Assembly (NCBI GenBank): GCA_045127535.1
Contig: JBGVQN010000032.1
Coordinates: forward strand, 1-19,833
From: UBA2942 sp045127535
GTDB taxonomy: Bacteria; Bacillota; Clostridia; Lachnospirales; Lachnospiraceae
Length of the DNA stretch: 19,833 nucleotides
Reading direction: 5' to 3'
The first letter of the stretch is position 1; each line of letters begins with the position of its first letter. The translations under genes were made by a program, and so were the position numbers. The notes under the pieces are model-generated. The model was not told where the DNA came from. It saw only the letters and a program-made list of their open reading frames with translations, and searched no databases. Positions 1 to 6,719 of the stretch are shown piece by piece.

Positions 1-38
1 AGAATATAAAATAGATAGAAAAGAAAAATAAAAAGTGG

Positions 39-67
39 TTGACAGCAGCGTAAACTTATTGTATAAC
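39..67 (+). promoter_or_regulatory. sigma-A promoter of the GntR/ABC operon
   Basis: A consensus -35 box TTGACA (39-44) is followed after exactly 17 nt by TATAAC (62-67), giving a start near position 74. The -10 box lies inside the left arm of the inverted repeat 58-105, so a protein bound there would block RNA polymerase. It is upstream of the GntR gene with no other gene between. Confidence 0.75.
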
Positions 68-105
68 TGTATTAATTGAATGACACAATAATACAGTCAT
101 ACAAT
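58..105 (+). promoter_or_regulatory. inverted-repeat operator candidate for the GntR regulator
   Basis: The arms 58-73 (ATTGTATAACTGTATT) and 90-105 (AATACAGTCATACAAT) are complementary at 15 of 16 positions, separated by 16 nt. The left arm covers the -10 box. YtrA-type GntR repressors are known to bind long inverted repeats overlapping the promoter of their own ABC-transporter operon, so the inferred role is autorepression. The repeat itself is seen directly; the binding protein is inferred. Confidence 0.65.
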
Positions 106-148
106 TAAAGTAAACCTGTGCCAGATTTTGGAGACAGGGAAAGGAGAG

Positions 149-517
149 ATGGATGTGGAATGGTATGTAGATAACAGTGCACCGATTTATCTGCAGCTAT
201 TAGAGCAGCTGCAGCTGCGTATCATTGCAGGAGTTTATCAACCAGGGCAGCAGCTTCCGGCAGTCAGGGAGTTAGCAGCTGATGCAGGTGTCAATCCCAA
301 TACCATGCAGAAGGCGCTGGCAGAGCTGGAACGTCTGGAACTGGCTCACTCAAGAAGGACCTCAGGCAGATTTATTACAGAGGACGAAGAAAAGATCACG
401 GCTCTGCGAAAACAGCTGGCCCTGGGAGAAGTCAGAAAATTTACAGAAAAAATGCAGCAGCTGGGATTTGACAAAGACGATATACTTGCCATGATAGAAG
501 AGATCATAGCAGGGTAA
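149..517 (+). CDS. GntR-family transcriptional regulator, YtrA type
   Basis: This is a short DNA-binding repressor of about 122 residues. An N-terminal GntR winged helix-turn-helix (about residues 8-75) contains the family-typical PIYLQLLEQ, QLPAVRELA and NPNTMQKAL segments. Only a short helical tail of about 45 residues follows, too small for a FadR or HutC effector domain, which is the hallmark of the YtrA subfamily. A TTG at 128 is in frame but has no ribosome site. AAGGAGAG (141-148) is spaced ideally for GTG at 155 and sits almost against ATG at 149, so the true start is 149 or 155. It is first in an operon with an ABC ATPase and permease, the usual context for YtrA regulators, which control their own operon and respond to antimicrobial or envelope stress in characterised cases. 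The inducer here cannot be read from sequence. Confidence 0.88.
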   Translation: MDVEWYVDNSAPIYLQLLEQLQLRIIAGVYQPGQQLPAVRELAADAGVNPNTMQKALAELERLELAHSRRTSGRFITEDEEKITALRKQLALGEVRKFTEKMQQLGFDKDDILAMIEEIIAG

Positions 518-548
518 CCGCCACAAAGTGGCAGAAGGTGAGGAAATT

Positions 549-1247
549 ATGGAAACTTTAGTACAGATTCAGGGACTGACCAAGAAATATGGAAGTGTAG
601 TAGCCCTGGATAATATCAGTATTGATTTGCCAAAAGGCAGAATTATAGGACTGTTAGGACCAAACGGCAGTGGAAAGACTACACTGATCAAGCTGATGAA
701 CGGTCTGCTGCAGCCTACTTCCGGCAACATTATAATTGGGGGAGAGCCTGTGGGGGTTGGTACCAAGTCAATGGTGGCATATCTGCCGGACAGAACCTAT
801 CTGAATATGTCCAGTACGGTAAAGGAGATCCTGAATTATTTTGAAGCTTTTTATGCCGATTTTAACCGGACAAAGGCAGAGACCATGTTAGAGGGATTGA
901 AGATCGATCCGAAAACCAAATTGAAAAGCATGTCTAAGGGTACCAAGGAAAAGGTACAGCTGGTACTGGTTATGAGTCGGGAAGCCAAGCTGTATATTCT
1001 GGATGAGCCTATTGCTGGTGTAGACCCGGCTGCCAGAGATTATATTCTGCGTACGATCATCACCAATTATAATCCGGAGGCTACTGTACTGATTTCTACT
1101 CATTTGATTTCCGATATAGAGCAAGTGTTAGACGATGCCATTTTCCTGCAAAACGGCAAGATCACCATGGCAAATACAGTAGACAACATCAGAGAACAGG
1201 AAGGCAAGTCTGTAGATGAGCTGTTCAGGGAGGTATTCAAATGTTAG
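549..1247 (+). CDS. ABC transporter ATP-binding protein
   Basis: This is the ATP-hydrolysing subunit, 232 residues, of the transporter formed with the next gene. Walker A is GPNGSGKT (37-44), the signature is the variant SKGTK (129-133), Walker B is LYILDE with catalytic Glu153, and the H-loop is STH with His185. The usual Q-loop Gln is replaced in YLPDRTYL (Asp81), as is common in this YtrB-like group. The ATG at 549 is preferred over GTG 528 because AAGGTGAGG lies 6-14 nt upstream. It starts 31 nt after the GntR gene and overlaps the permease start by 7 nt, so the two subunits are probably translationally coupled. The substrate is unknown. Confidence 0.92.
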   Translation: METLVQIQGLTKKYGSVVALDNISIDLPKGRIIGLLGPNGSGKTTLIKLMNGLLQPTSGNIIIGGEPVGVGTKSMVAYLPDRTYLNMSSTVKEILNYFEAFYADFNRTKAETMLEGLKIDPKTKLKSMSKGTKEKVQLVLVMSREAKLYILDEPIAGVDPAARDYILRTIITNYNPEATVLISTHLISDIEQVLDDAIFLQNGKITMANTVDNIREQEGKSVDELFREVFKC

Positions 1248-2002
1248 GAAAAATATTAAAGTATGATATAAAGGCCAGTGCAAAAATGTTTCTGCCATTG
1301 TATGCAGGTGTTTTGATCATTACCCTGCTGGCAAAAATATCTGTGGAATTTATCAGTGAGGTGGATAACCTGCTGCTGAGTATTTTATCAGGTACGAGTG
1401 TAGTGCTGTATATTGTTTCCCTTTTTGGACTGGTGATTATGGCTACAGTGTTTCTGATTATGCGTTTTTATAAGAATTTTCTTACAGATGAAGCATATCT
1501 GACATTTACGCTGCCAGTGAAAACATCCACTCTGGTGATCAGCAAGCAGTTGAATGGCATTATCTGGACGTTGCTTACAGCAGTGGTTTTAGCAGCAGCA
1601 GTTGGAGGAATGTTTGGCAAGGAAATCTGGGAGAACAGAGTTGCACTGCAGAGAGTCTGGGAAGGCTTCTGTGAAGCAATGGGAGAGTTCATGACTCCTG
1701 TAGTCAGTGTAGGAATGGTTATTTCCATCATCCTTTCCCTGGTGTTTAATCTCAGCACTGTATATGCCAGCATGTCTATTGGACAGATGTATTCCAAGCA
1801 TAAGATCCTGGGAGCTGTCCTTGCATATATTGGCATTTACGTTGTGATAAATATGTTCAATAATGCAATGCTGAATCTGATGGAATGGACAGAATCCATT
1901 GATGTATTTATGATCTATTCTGTAATCCAACAGCTTGTAGTAGGGATTGCCGGACTGGGTGTTACATACTACTTCCTGAAAAATAAACTGAATCTGGAAT
2001 AA
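1241..2002 (+). CDS. ABC-2 type permease subunit
   Basis: This is the membrane partner of the preceding ATPase, 253 residues with about six hydrophobic segments (roughly 17-35, 45-72, 105-127, 155-177, 188-208 and 228-246). It begins with the short cytoplasmic motif LGKILKYDIKAS typical of ABC-2 permeases in GntR/YtrA-linked operons. The ATG lies inside the end of the ATPase gene, fixing the start and implying coupled translation. A strong terminator follows 12 nt after the stop. The sequence does not reveal the substrate; related systems export or resist antimicrobial peptides or envelope-active compounds. Confidence 0.85.
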   Translation: MLGKILKYDIKASAKMFLPLYAGVLIITLLAKISVEFISEVDNLLLSILSGTSVVLYIVSLFGLVIMATVFLIMRFYKNFLTDEAYLTFTLPVKTSTLVISKQLNGIIWTLLTAVVLAAAVGGMFGKEIWENRVALQRVWEGFCEAMGEFMTPVVSVGMVISIILSLVFNLSTVYASMSIGQMYSKHKILGAVLAYIGIYVVINMFNNAMLNLMEWTESIDVFMIYSVIQQLVVGIAGLGVTYYFLKNKLNLE

Positions 2003-2013
2003 TGTTTTAGGAG

Positions 2014-2048
2014 CCTCCTTCCCGGAGAAAACCGGGAGGAGGTTTTTT
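2014..2048 (+). terminator. intrinsic terminator of the GntR/ABC operon
   Basis: The GC-rich stem CCTCCT-CCCGG (2014-2025, with one bulged T) pairs with CCGGG-AGGAGG (2032-2042). The loop is 6 nt and six T residues (2043-2048) follow directly. This is a textbook rho-independent terminator on the plus strand. No T-run follows on the minus strand, so it should not stop transcripts from the convergent gene. Confidence 0.9.
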
Positions 2049-2057
2049 GGTGCATGG

Positions 2058-3053
2058 CTACAGTGGCATGCTGTTTTCAAAAGAGGCATCAGGGGAGAGA
2101 AACAGCCGGTGATCTTTCTGGCTGTAATAATAAATATGGCTGCCCAGGATCTCCGTAGGCAGGACTGTCTCATGATTTACTTCACACAGAATTTCTGTAA
2201 GCAGGCGTTCTGTCTGGAGGGTGTGGTCTGCAGGCGTCAGAAGCAGTTCATGGATAGAAGAAGGAATCAGGTATAAATCTGAATCCATAGCTTGTGCAAT
2301 CTGGGCCAGAATGTCCGGGTAAAGGAGACATGCGGCTCCGTGGAAACTGCGGGTATTGCTCAAGGCAAACAGATGACAGGCAGAACAGTTCATAAGTGAA
2401 GACCACCTGATATATGTATTTCGCAAAGACTGCTGCTTTTGAATCCTTTCCGAAATTTCGCAAGTGAGGGGCAGAGGCAGTAACGTCTGTTCATGGGGAT
2501 AAAGAGAATCATCCACAGGCTTTAGCACAGGGATACGCTTGTAAATGGTGTTGTTCCAGGCAGCTGCAAAAAGTTCTTCTTCTGTCATGTCCCATTCGGT
2601 AAGGTGACGGCGGTGAATCAGGGCAGTACCTTCTAAGTCCGGACATTCTATGGAAAGCTCACATACAGCAGCAAGGTCTAAACAGGCCTGATAAGGAACG
2701 TCTGTAAGCTGTCTTATGTTGCTTTCCAAATGAATCAGCCGTATATACAGATAAGGAACGGGATCTGTAAGCTCCTGTACAAAACGATACATGGAAGGCA
2801 CATGAAAAGGGTTTTCAAAATAGCGGAGAATATCCTTCATAATATCTCCAAAAGGTCTCCCGTAAGTATACTCCTGATAGTAAGGCTCCAGATACACAAT
2901 GGGAGAGCAGGGAATCTCTTTGCGATGGATGTACAGGGCAGAACGTTCAATATCGTTGTTCTTCAGCACAGTACGAATGTTGGGAGTGGTAGTGTCTGGT
3001 AGTGCATGGGCAGCTGCAGTTACCACTGCGCTGCAAAATTCTTGAAAATCCAT
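2058..3053 (-). CDS. DUF5688-like hypothetical protein
   Basis: The gene encodes a soluble protein of 331 residues with no signal peptide or membrane segment. The N-terminal part (MDFQEFCSAVV, then KNNDIERSALYI and SPIVYLEPYYQEY) matches my recollection of DUF5688, a family common in Lachnospiraceae with no established biochemical function. The rest contains no catalytic motif I recognise. A C-terminal region around residues 225-310 (NTRSFHGAACLLYPDIL, DLYLIPSSIHELLL) is typical of the family. The ATG at 3053 has a strong AGGAGG 6-7 nt upstream. The gene has its own promoter (3113-3141) and stands alone, convergent to the first operon. Its ribosome site can pair with an upstream anti-SD sequence. 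Confidence 0.7.
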   Translation of the reverse strand: MDFQEFCSAVVTAAAHALPDTTTPNIRTVLKNNDIERSALYIHRKEIPCSPIVYLEPYYQEYTYGRPFGDIMKDILRYFENPFHVPSMYRFVQELTDPVPYLYIRLIHLESNIRQLTDVPYQACLDLAAVCELSIECPDLEGTALIHRRHLTEWDMTEEELFAAAWNNTIYKRIPVLKPVDDSLYPHEQTLLPLPLTCEISERIQKQQSLRNTYIRWSSLMNCSACHLFALSNTRSFHGAACLLYPDILAQIAQAMDSDLYLIPSSIHELLLTPADHTLQTERLLTEILCEVNHETVLPTEILGSHIYYYSQKDHRLFLSPDASFENSMPL

Positions 3054-3057
3054 GGGA

Positions 3058-3091
3058 TTCCTCCTGTGTATGCATACGGCTGCGGGAGGAA
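3058..3091 (-). promoter_or_regulatory. leader hairpin burying the DUF5688 ribosome binding site
   Basis: On the minus strand the leader segment TTCCTCC (plus 3085-3091) is perfectly complementary to GGAGGAA (plus 3058-3064), which is the Shine-Dalgarno sequence of the downstream gene. The 20-nt loop contains the palindrome GTATGCATAC (3068-3077), which could extend the fold or dimerise. A stem hiding the ribosome site suggests control of translation by an RNA switch, a protein or temperature. The pairing is seen; the control is inferred. Confidence 0.45.
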
Positions 3092-3112
3092 ATTGAGAAA
3101 CAGATATAGAAT

Positions 3113-3141
3113 ATTATACCATAAATATAACTAAAAGTAAA
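3113..3141 (-). promoter_or_regulatory. promoter of the DUF5688 gene
   Basis: On the minus strand a perfect -10 TATAAT (plus 3113-3118) is preceded by TGG, giving an extended -10. After 17 nt lies TTTACT (plus 3136-3141), matching 4 of 6 positions of the -35 consensus. The expected start near 3106 leaves a leader of about 53 nt holding the hairpin around the ribosome site. Confidence 0.65.
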
Positions 3142-3226
3142 TAAAAATAGCTAAAAGTGATCAGAATACAGAACCCATAGGCAGAGGGTTGTATATGACA
3201 GAAAAGGAATAAAAGGCATTCATATG

Positions 3227-3334
3227 AAAACCAGGGAGTATGGGATATGGATATAATACCTCCTAAGCAGACAAGGTAAATAACCAAAATCTGCTTAGGA
3301 GATACGATATCCATATCCCATACTCCCTGGTTTT
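3227..3334. repeat. 108-nt long inverted repeat / hairpin next to tRNA-Arg
   Basis: The outer arms 3227-3254 and 3307-3334 are perfectly complementary over 28 bp, from AAAACCAGGGAG on the left to CTCCCTGGTTTT on the right. After a symmetric 5-nt internal loop on each side, a second perfect 12-bp stem follows (3260-3271 with 3290-3301, CTCCTAAGCAGA). It is closed by an 18-nt loop that can itself pair GGT with ACC. The stem ends in AAAA/TTTT on both strands, so it could act as a bidirectional terminator, but 40 paired bp is far more than termination needs. It begins 18 nt beyond the 3' end of the minus-strand tRNA-Arg. A MITE-like insertion or an orphan structured RNA are alternatives. No reverse transcriptase or transposase is in the window. 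Confidence 0.85.
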
Positions 3335-3352
3335 GGGGAAAATACGAAAAAA

Positions 3353-3424
3353 TACACCTGAAGGGAATCGAACCCCCGCACCCGGATCCGGATTCCGGCG
3401 CTCTATCCACTGAGCTACAGGTGC
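3353..3424 (-). tRNA. tRNA-Arg (anticodon CCG)
   Basis: The 72-nt minus-strand sequence folds as a cloverleaf. The 7-bp acceptor stem is GCACCTG with CAGGTGT. The D stem is GCTC/GAGC. The anticodon stem is CCGGA/TCCGG with the 7-nt loop ATCCGGA, giving anticodon CCG (plus 3389-3391), which reads the arginine codon CGG. A 4-nt variable loop and a T arm with TTCGATT follow. No CCA is encoded; the discriminator A is followed directly by TTTTTT. A promoter lies upstream at 3436-3464. Confidence 0.95.
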
Positions 3425-3435
3425 TTAACAAAATA

Positions 3436-3464
3436 AGTATACAATATTTTTGCTGGGATAGCAA
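3436..3464 (-). promoter_or_regulatory. promoter of tRNA-Arg
   Basis: On the minus strand TTGCTA (plus 3459-3464) and TATACT (plus 3436-3441) are separated by exactly 17 nt. The predicted start near 3429 lies about 5 nt before the mature tRNA, so little 5' processing would be needed. Confidence 0.65.
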
Positions 3465-3504
3465 GATAAAAGTGAAAAAAATCCTAAACCATAGTGCGAT
3501 CGGG

Positions 3505-3533
3505 TTGCTTTTTAAGAAATACTTTGGTAGTAT
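3505..3533 (+). promoter_or_regulatory. weak promoter candidate for the MoxR operon
   Basis: TTGCTT (3505-3510) and TAGTAT (3528-3533) are spaced by 17 nt. Both boxes are degenerate, but this is the best sigma-A-like pair in the interval before the operon and would yield a leader of about 110 nt containing the foldable element at 3548-3650. Confidence 0.35.
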
Positions 3534-3547
3534 GAATATGGCATATT

Positions 3548-3650
3548 GATCAAAAAAGGCTTCGCATTTTGGTATAAAGGGAAGAATGGGGGCGAAGCTT
3601 TGATCTGCATTGCAGTTCTGGACAATAAATTGCTTCGGAATGAGGGATTA
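3548..3650 (+). promoter_or_regulatory. structured leader of the MoxR operon, related to the leader at 18515-18601
   Basis: GATCAAA plus GCTTCGC (3548-3554 and 3559-3565) pairs with GCGAAGC plus TTTGATC (3592-3605). The same GCGAAGC region can pair instead with GCTTCG at 3632-3637, just before the ribosome site TGAGGGA (3641-3647). These are two mutually exclusive folds, the usual logic of a riboswitch-type control. The blocks GATCTG (3602), TTGCAG (3610), ATAAAT (3625) and GCTTCGGAA (3632) recur in the same order before the metallophosphoesterase gene. I do not recognise a known riboswitch class. Confidence 0.45.
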
Positions 3651-3652
3651 CT

Positions 3653-4477
3653 ATGAATAAACCAGATAAAATGACATGGAAGCAGAAACTGGCAGCTTCC
3701 ATGGAAAAAATAAAAAAGTCTTCATTGTGGCAGACTCTTGCAGCCTGGATAAAGGTTCATAAAGAGATGACCATTTTAGGAGGCATGCTGCTGCTGCTGA
3801 TTCTCATCACAGCAGCAACATCCGGCAGCGCAGAAGAGGATGCTGCAGAAACAATAAAGGAAACGGTTACCATTATCGGAAGCGGTAAAACCACTGTAGA
3901 AGAGCAGCTGGAAGGGAGCAGCAAAGAGCATCAGATCAAAGCACTGGTAAACCGTTATTTTGATGCGATAGCTGCTTGTGATGTTGAGACATTAAATAGT
4001 ATTTGTGAAACCACAGATGGTTTTGATGAAGAAGTACTGGCAGAATATGCTTCTTATATTGAAAAATACCAGAATTTGGACTGCACCATTATGGACGGCC
4101 TGGTAGAGGGGACCTATGTGGTGTATGTATACTATGAGATGAAATTTTACTATATTGATACACCGGCACCTGCCCTGGTACAATTGTACATAAAGACAGA
4201 TAAGGATCAGATGCTTTATATTTATCAGGGAATTATTGACGGTGAGTTGTCTGCATATATGGCAGAACTGACTGCAGGGGAACAGATCTCCCAGCTGGCA
4301 GATGAAGTGAATCAGAAGCTGCGGAATGCCTGTGCGGCAGATGAGGATCTGAATACCTTTATCCAGGTATTGAAAAATCAGGCCCAGGGGTCTGCTGAGG
4401 AAAACAGCGGGGAAAAAGAGACCGGGCAGGAAGAAAATGAACTGCCAGATACAGAAAGCATGGAAGAAACTGATTGA
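3653..4477 (+). CDS. membrane-anchored hypothetical protein, first gene of the MoxR operon
   Basis: This 274-residue protein has a basic cytoplasmic N-terminus rich in Lys (1-38) and a single transmembrane segment (about 40-56). An extracytoplasmic domain (about 90-220) has alternating helices and strands, with segments such as ALVNRYFDAIAACDVETLNSI that resemble NTF2-like folds. A very acidic tail follows (240-274, many Glu and Asp). No catalytic motif is visible. The ATG follows TGAGGGA at good spacing. It lies 53 nt before moxR on the same strand, so it is probably co-transcribed and may be a surface partner of the MoxR/DUF58/transglutaminase proteins. The NTF2-like call is an impression from helix spacing, not a domain hit. 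Confidence 0.75.
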   Translation: MNKPDKMTWKQKLAASMEKIKKSSLWQTLAAWIKVHKEMTILGGMLLLLILITAATSGSAEEDAAETIKETVTIIGSGKTTVEEQLEGSSKEHQIKALVNRYFDAIAACDVETLNSICETTDGFDEEVLAEYASYIEKYQNLDCTIMDGLVEGTYVVYVYYEMKFYYIDTPAPALVQLYIKTDKDQMLYIYQGIIDGELSAYMAELTAGEQISQLADEVNQKLRNACAADEDLNTFIQVLKNQAQGSAEENSGEKETGQEENELPDTESMEETD

Positions 4478-4489
4478 AATATCAGTTTC
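4466..4489 (+). other. 9-bp hairpin spanning the stop codon before moxR
   Basis: GAAACTGAT (4466-4474) is perfectly complementary to ATCAGTTTC (4481-4489), with a 6-nt loop that includes the TGA stop of the upstream gene. No T-run follows, so it is not an ordinary terminator. It may mark mRNA processing or modulate the level of downstream genes. A TATAAT (4499-4504) follows 19 nt after TTGAAA (4474-4479), a suboptimal spacing for a secondary promoter. Confidence 0.5.
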
Positions 4490-4530
4490 CCAACTGCCTA
4501 TAATATTCTGACTATGAAAGGGGAAAGAGG

Positions 4531-5469
4531 ATGAATCAGAAGGTAGAAAATATATTAAATGAAGTGAGAAAAGTGGTCATAGGCAAGGATCAGGTTATGA
4601 CCAAGGTATTGTGTGCCCTGTTGGCCCAGGGACATGTATTGTTGGAGGATATCCCGGGAGTAGGAAAGACCACCATGGCCAATGCCTTTGCAAAAGCCAT
4701 GTCGTTAAAGGAAAAGAGAATGCAGTTTACTCCGGATGTTATGCCGGCAGATGTAACCGGTTTTCATTTTTTCGATAAGGAAACCGGTAAATTCCAGTAT
4801 CACGAGGGACCGGTTATGAGTAACCTGTTTCTGGCAGATGAAATCAATCGTACTTCTCCCAAAACCCAGTCGGCCTTGTTAGAGGTCATGGAGGAAGGGA
4901 CAGTAACCATTGATGGAGAAACCAGACAGGTACCGGCTCCTTTTTTTGTGATTGCCACTCAGAATCCGGCAGGCTCTGCCGGGACTTCTTTGTTACCGGA
5001 ATCTCAGATGGACCGTTTTCTGGTGTGTCTGTCTCTTGGTTATCCAGATGCAAAGGAAGAATTAGAGATTGCCAAAATGCGCCAGAAAAAGAGTGCCGGG
5101 CAGAAAGTGTGTCCTGTAGTCACACCATCGGAAATCATACAGATGCAGAGAGAAGCAGAGTCTGTCTATGTGCATGAGCTGATTTATGATTATGCAGTCC
5201 GTCTGGTGCAGCAGACTAGAAATACACCCCTGCTGCAGATGGGTGCCAGCCCCAGAGCTACCATTGCCCTGATCCGTATGGCCAGTGCATATGCCTATGC
5301 AGCAGACAGGGATTACGTGGTGCCTGCAGATGTGAAAGAAGTATATCTGGATGTAACAGCACATCGTGTGGTCACAAGTGCAAAGGCCAGAGTATCCCAT
5401 ATGACTGCAAAACAGGTGCTTACAGGAATTCTGGAGCAGACCAAGGCTCCAAAGCCTGGACAGGCATAG
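4531..5469 (+). CDS. MoxR-family AAA+ ATPase
   Basis: This cytoplasmic AAA+ ATPase of 312 residues has the usual length and architecture of MoxR proteins, which act as chaperone-like remodelling machines for partner enzymes or complexes. Walker A is GVGKTT (43-48) and Walker B is LFLADEINR (Asp-Glu followed by the family-typical INR). Sensor 1 is FVIATQNP and the arginine-finger region is ESQMDRF. The C-terminal helical lid contains GASPRATIALIRMA. The ATG is preceded by a purine-rich GGGGAAAGAGG. DUF58 starts 16 nt after its stop, the conserved gene order for this family. In characterised systems MoxR proteins help mature or assemble secreted or membrane complexes; the client here is presumably the DUF58 or transglutaminase-like protein. 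Confidence 0.95.
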   Translation: MNQKVENILNEVRKVVIGKDQVMTKVLCALLAQGHVLLEDIPGVGKTTMANAFAKAMSLKEKRMQFTPDVMPADVTGFHFFDKETGKFQYHEGPVMSNLFLADEINRTSPKTQSALLEVMEEGTVTIDGETRQVPAPFFVIATQNPAGSAGTSLLPESQMDRFLVCLSLGYPDAKEELEIAKMRQKKSAGQKVCPVVTPSEIIQMQREAESVYVHELIYDYAVRLVQQTRNTPLLQMGASPRATIALIRMASAYAYAADRDYVVPADVKEVYLDVTAHRVVTSAKARVSHMTAKQVLTGILEQTKAPKPGQA

Positions 5470-5485
5470 ACTAAGGGAGGCAGAG

Positions 5486-6670
5486 ATGAATAAATACCAT
5501 TATCTGCTGGTTGTGCTGGTTACAGTATATCTGGTGATCATGTATGATATGGAACTGCCGGTGCTGCTGCTTTTGCTGGAAATCATACTGCCGTTCATGC
5601 AGTATGTACTGCTGTTTCCTGCGGCCAGAAAGCTGCAGCTGCAGTGGAATAGTACAGAACAGGTGTATGAGACAGGAGAGGAAATTCCTGTAAAATTGTG
5701 GGTGAAAAATCCGACCATCATTCCAATATTGTACCTGCATCTGATGCTGGAAATTCAAAACGGATTAACCGGTGAAAAAGAAAAAAGAGAGATCTCTCTG
5801 ATGGTGCCGGCCAGAGGAACGGTTCAGGTGCCTCTGGGAATTGCTTCTGAGTATTGCGGCAGAATGACCATGGAGATTTCTAATGTATGTTTGTGGGATT
5901 ATTTTCATCTGTTCCATAAAAAGAAAAAACTGAAAAAAGATTATAGATCCCAGGTCCTGGTCATTCCTGCTCTCACAGATCTGTCCATGGAAATCAGCAA
6001 TCTTGTAAAAGGATTTCTGACAGACTGCAGCAGGTATGATCCCCATGAAAAAGGCTCAGATCCTTCTGAAGTATTTCAGGTAAGAGATTATCAGCCGGGA
6101 GACCGTCTGCAGCAGGTTCACTGGAAACTGAGTGCAGCCAGAGACGGCCTGTTGGTAAAGGAGCTGTCAAAACCCCTGGTATACCCCGTAATCCTATTTC
6201 TGGATATGGGGCAGAGCCATCCTTTTTTGATGCAGCAGGGAGTGGCAGATGCCATGTCTGTTCTCTGGACGCTGCAGCAGAAAGACTGTCCGGCCTGTAT
6301 TGTTTGCAGGCAAGAGGATGGGACTTTACAGAAAATCTCTCTCACCTCGGAAGAAGAATTGCTCCCTTGTATGGAAGCCGTATGTTCCAGCAGAGGAACT
6401 GGCAAAGAAATCAATATGCTGGCTGAATATGAAGAACAGGCTCCAGGAGAGCGGTATGCCCATCTGTATTATGTAACAGACCATATAGAAGAGGAAACAA
6501 TACAGCTGCTGTGGGAGACTCCATTTGCCGCCCAGAAATCAGTGATATGGATACAGTCTGGGGATGAAAAGCAGACTGACTTAAAAAACAGCCTGTTAGA
6601 ATCCGGCATTGAACTGGTAACAGAATCCGAAGGGGAGAATACAGTCAGACAATATCACTGGGTGGTATAA
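5486..6670 (+). CDS. DUF58 domain membrane protein
   Basis: The 394-residue protein has two N-terminal transmembrane segments (about 4-20 and 22-43) and then a beta-rich region (55-150). The DUF58 signature is VRDYQPGDRLQQVHWKLSA, with His212-Trp213-Lys214. The remaining 170 residues (VILFLDMG onwards) resemble the von Willebrand A-like fold often found after DUF58. The ATG at 5486 has GGGAGG 5 nt upstream and follows moxR by 16 nt. DUF58 proteins almost always accompany MoxR ATPases and are thought to be their membrane-tethered partners; a molecular activity is not established. Confidence 0.92.
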   Translation: MNKYHYLLVVLVTVYLVIMYDMELPVLLLLLEIILPFMQYVLLFPAARKLQLQWNSTEQVYETGEEIPVKLWVKNPTIIPILYLHLMLEIQNGLTGEKEKREISLMVPARGTVQVPLGIASEYCGRMTMEISNVCLWDYFHLFHKKKKLKKDYRSQVLVIPALTDLSMEISNLVKGFLTDCSRYDPHEKGSDPSEVFQVRDYQPGDRLQQVHWKLSAARDGLLVKELSKPLVYPVILFLDMGQSHPFLMQQGVADAMSVLWTLQQKDCPACIVCRQEDGTLQKISLTSEEELLPCMEAVCSSRGTGKEINMLAEYEEQAPGERYAHLYYVTDHIEEETIQLLWETPFAAQKSVIWIQSGDEKQTDLKNSLLESGIELVTESEGENTVRQYHWVV

Positions 6671-6719
6671 TCACATAATAAATTTGTATTTGATTAAAAG
6701 AACAAGTGAAACATATTTA

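Noticed and set aside
3227..3334. Retron or integron attachment-site interpretation of the long hairpin
   Set aside because: No reverse transcriptase or integrase gene is in the window and no a1/a2-type flanking repeats are evident; kept only as a remote option.
3114..3464. 116-codon minus-strand frame across the tRNA and long hairpin
   Set aside because: It overlaps a clear tRNA gene and the inverted repeat, lacks a plausible ribosome site and resembles no protein.
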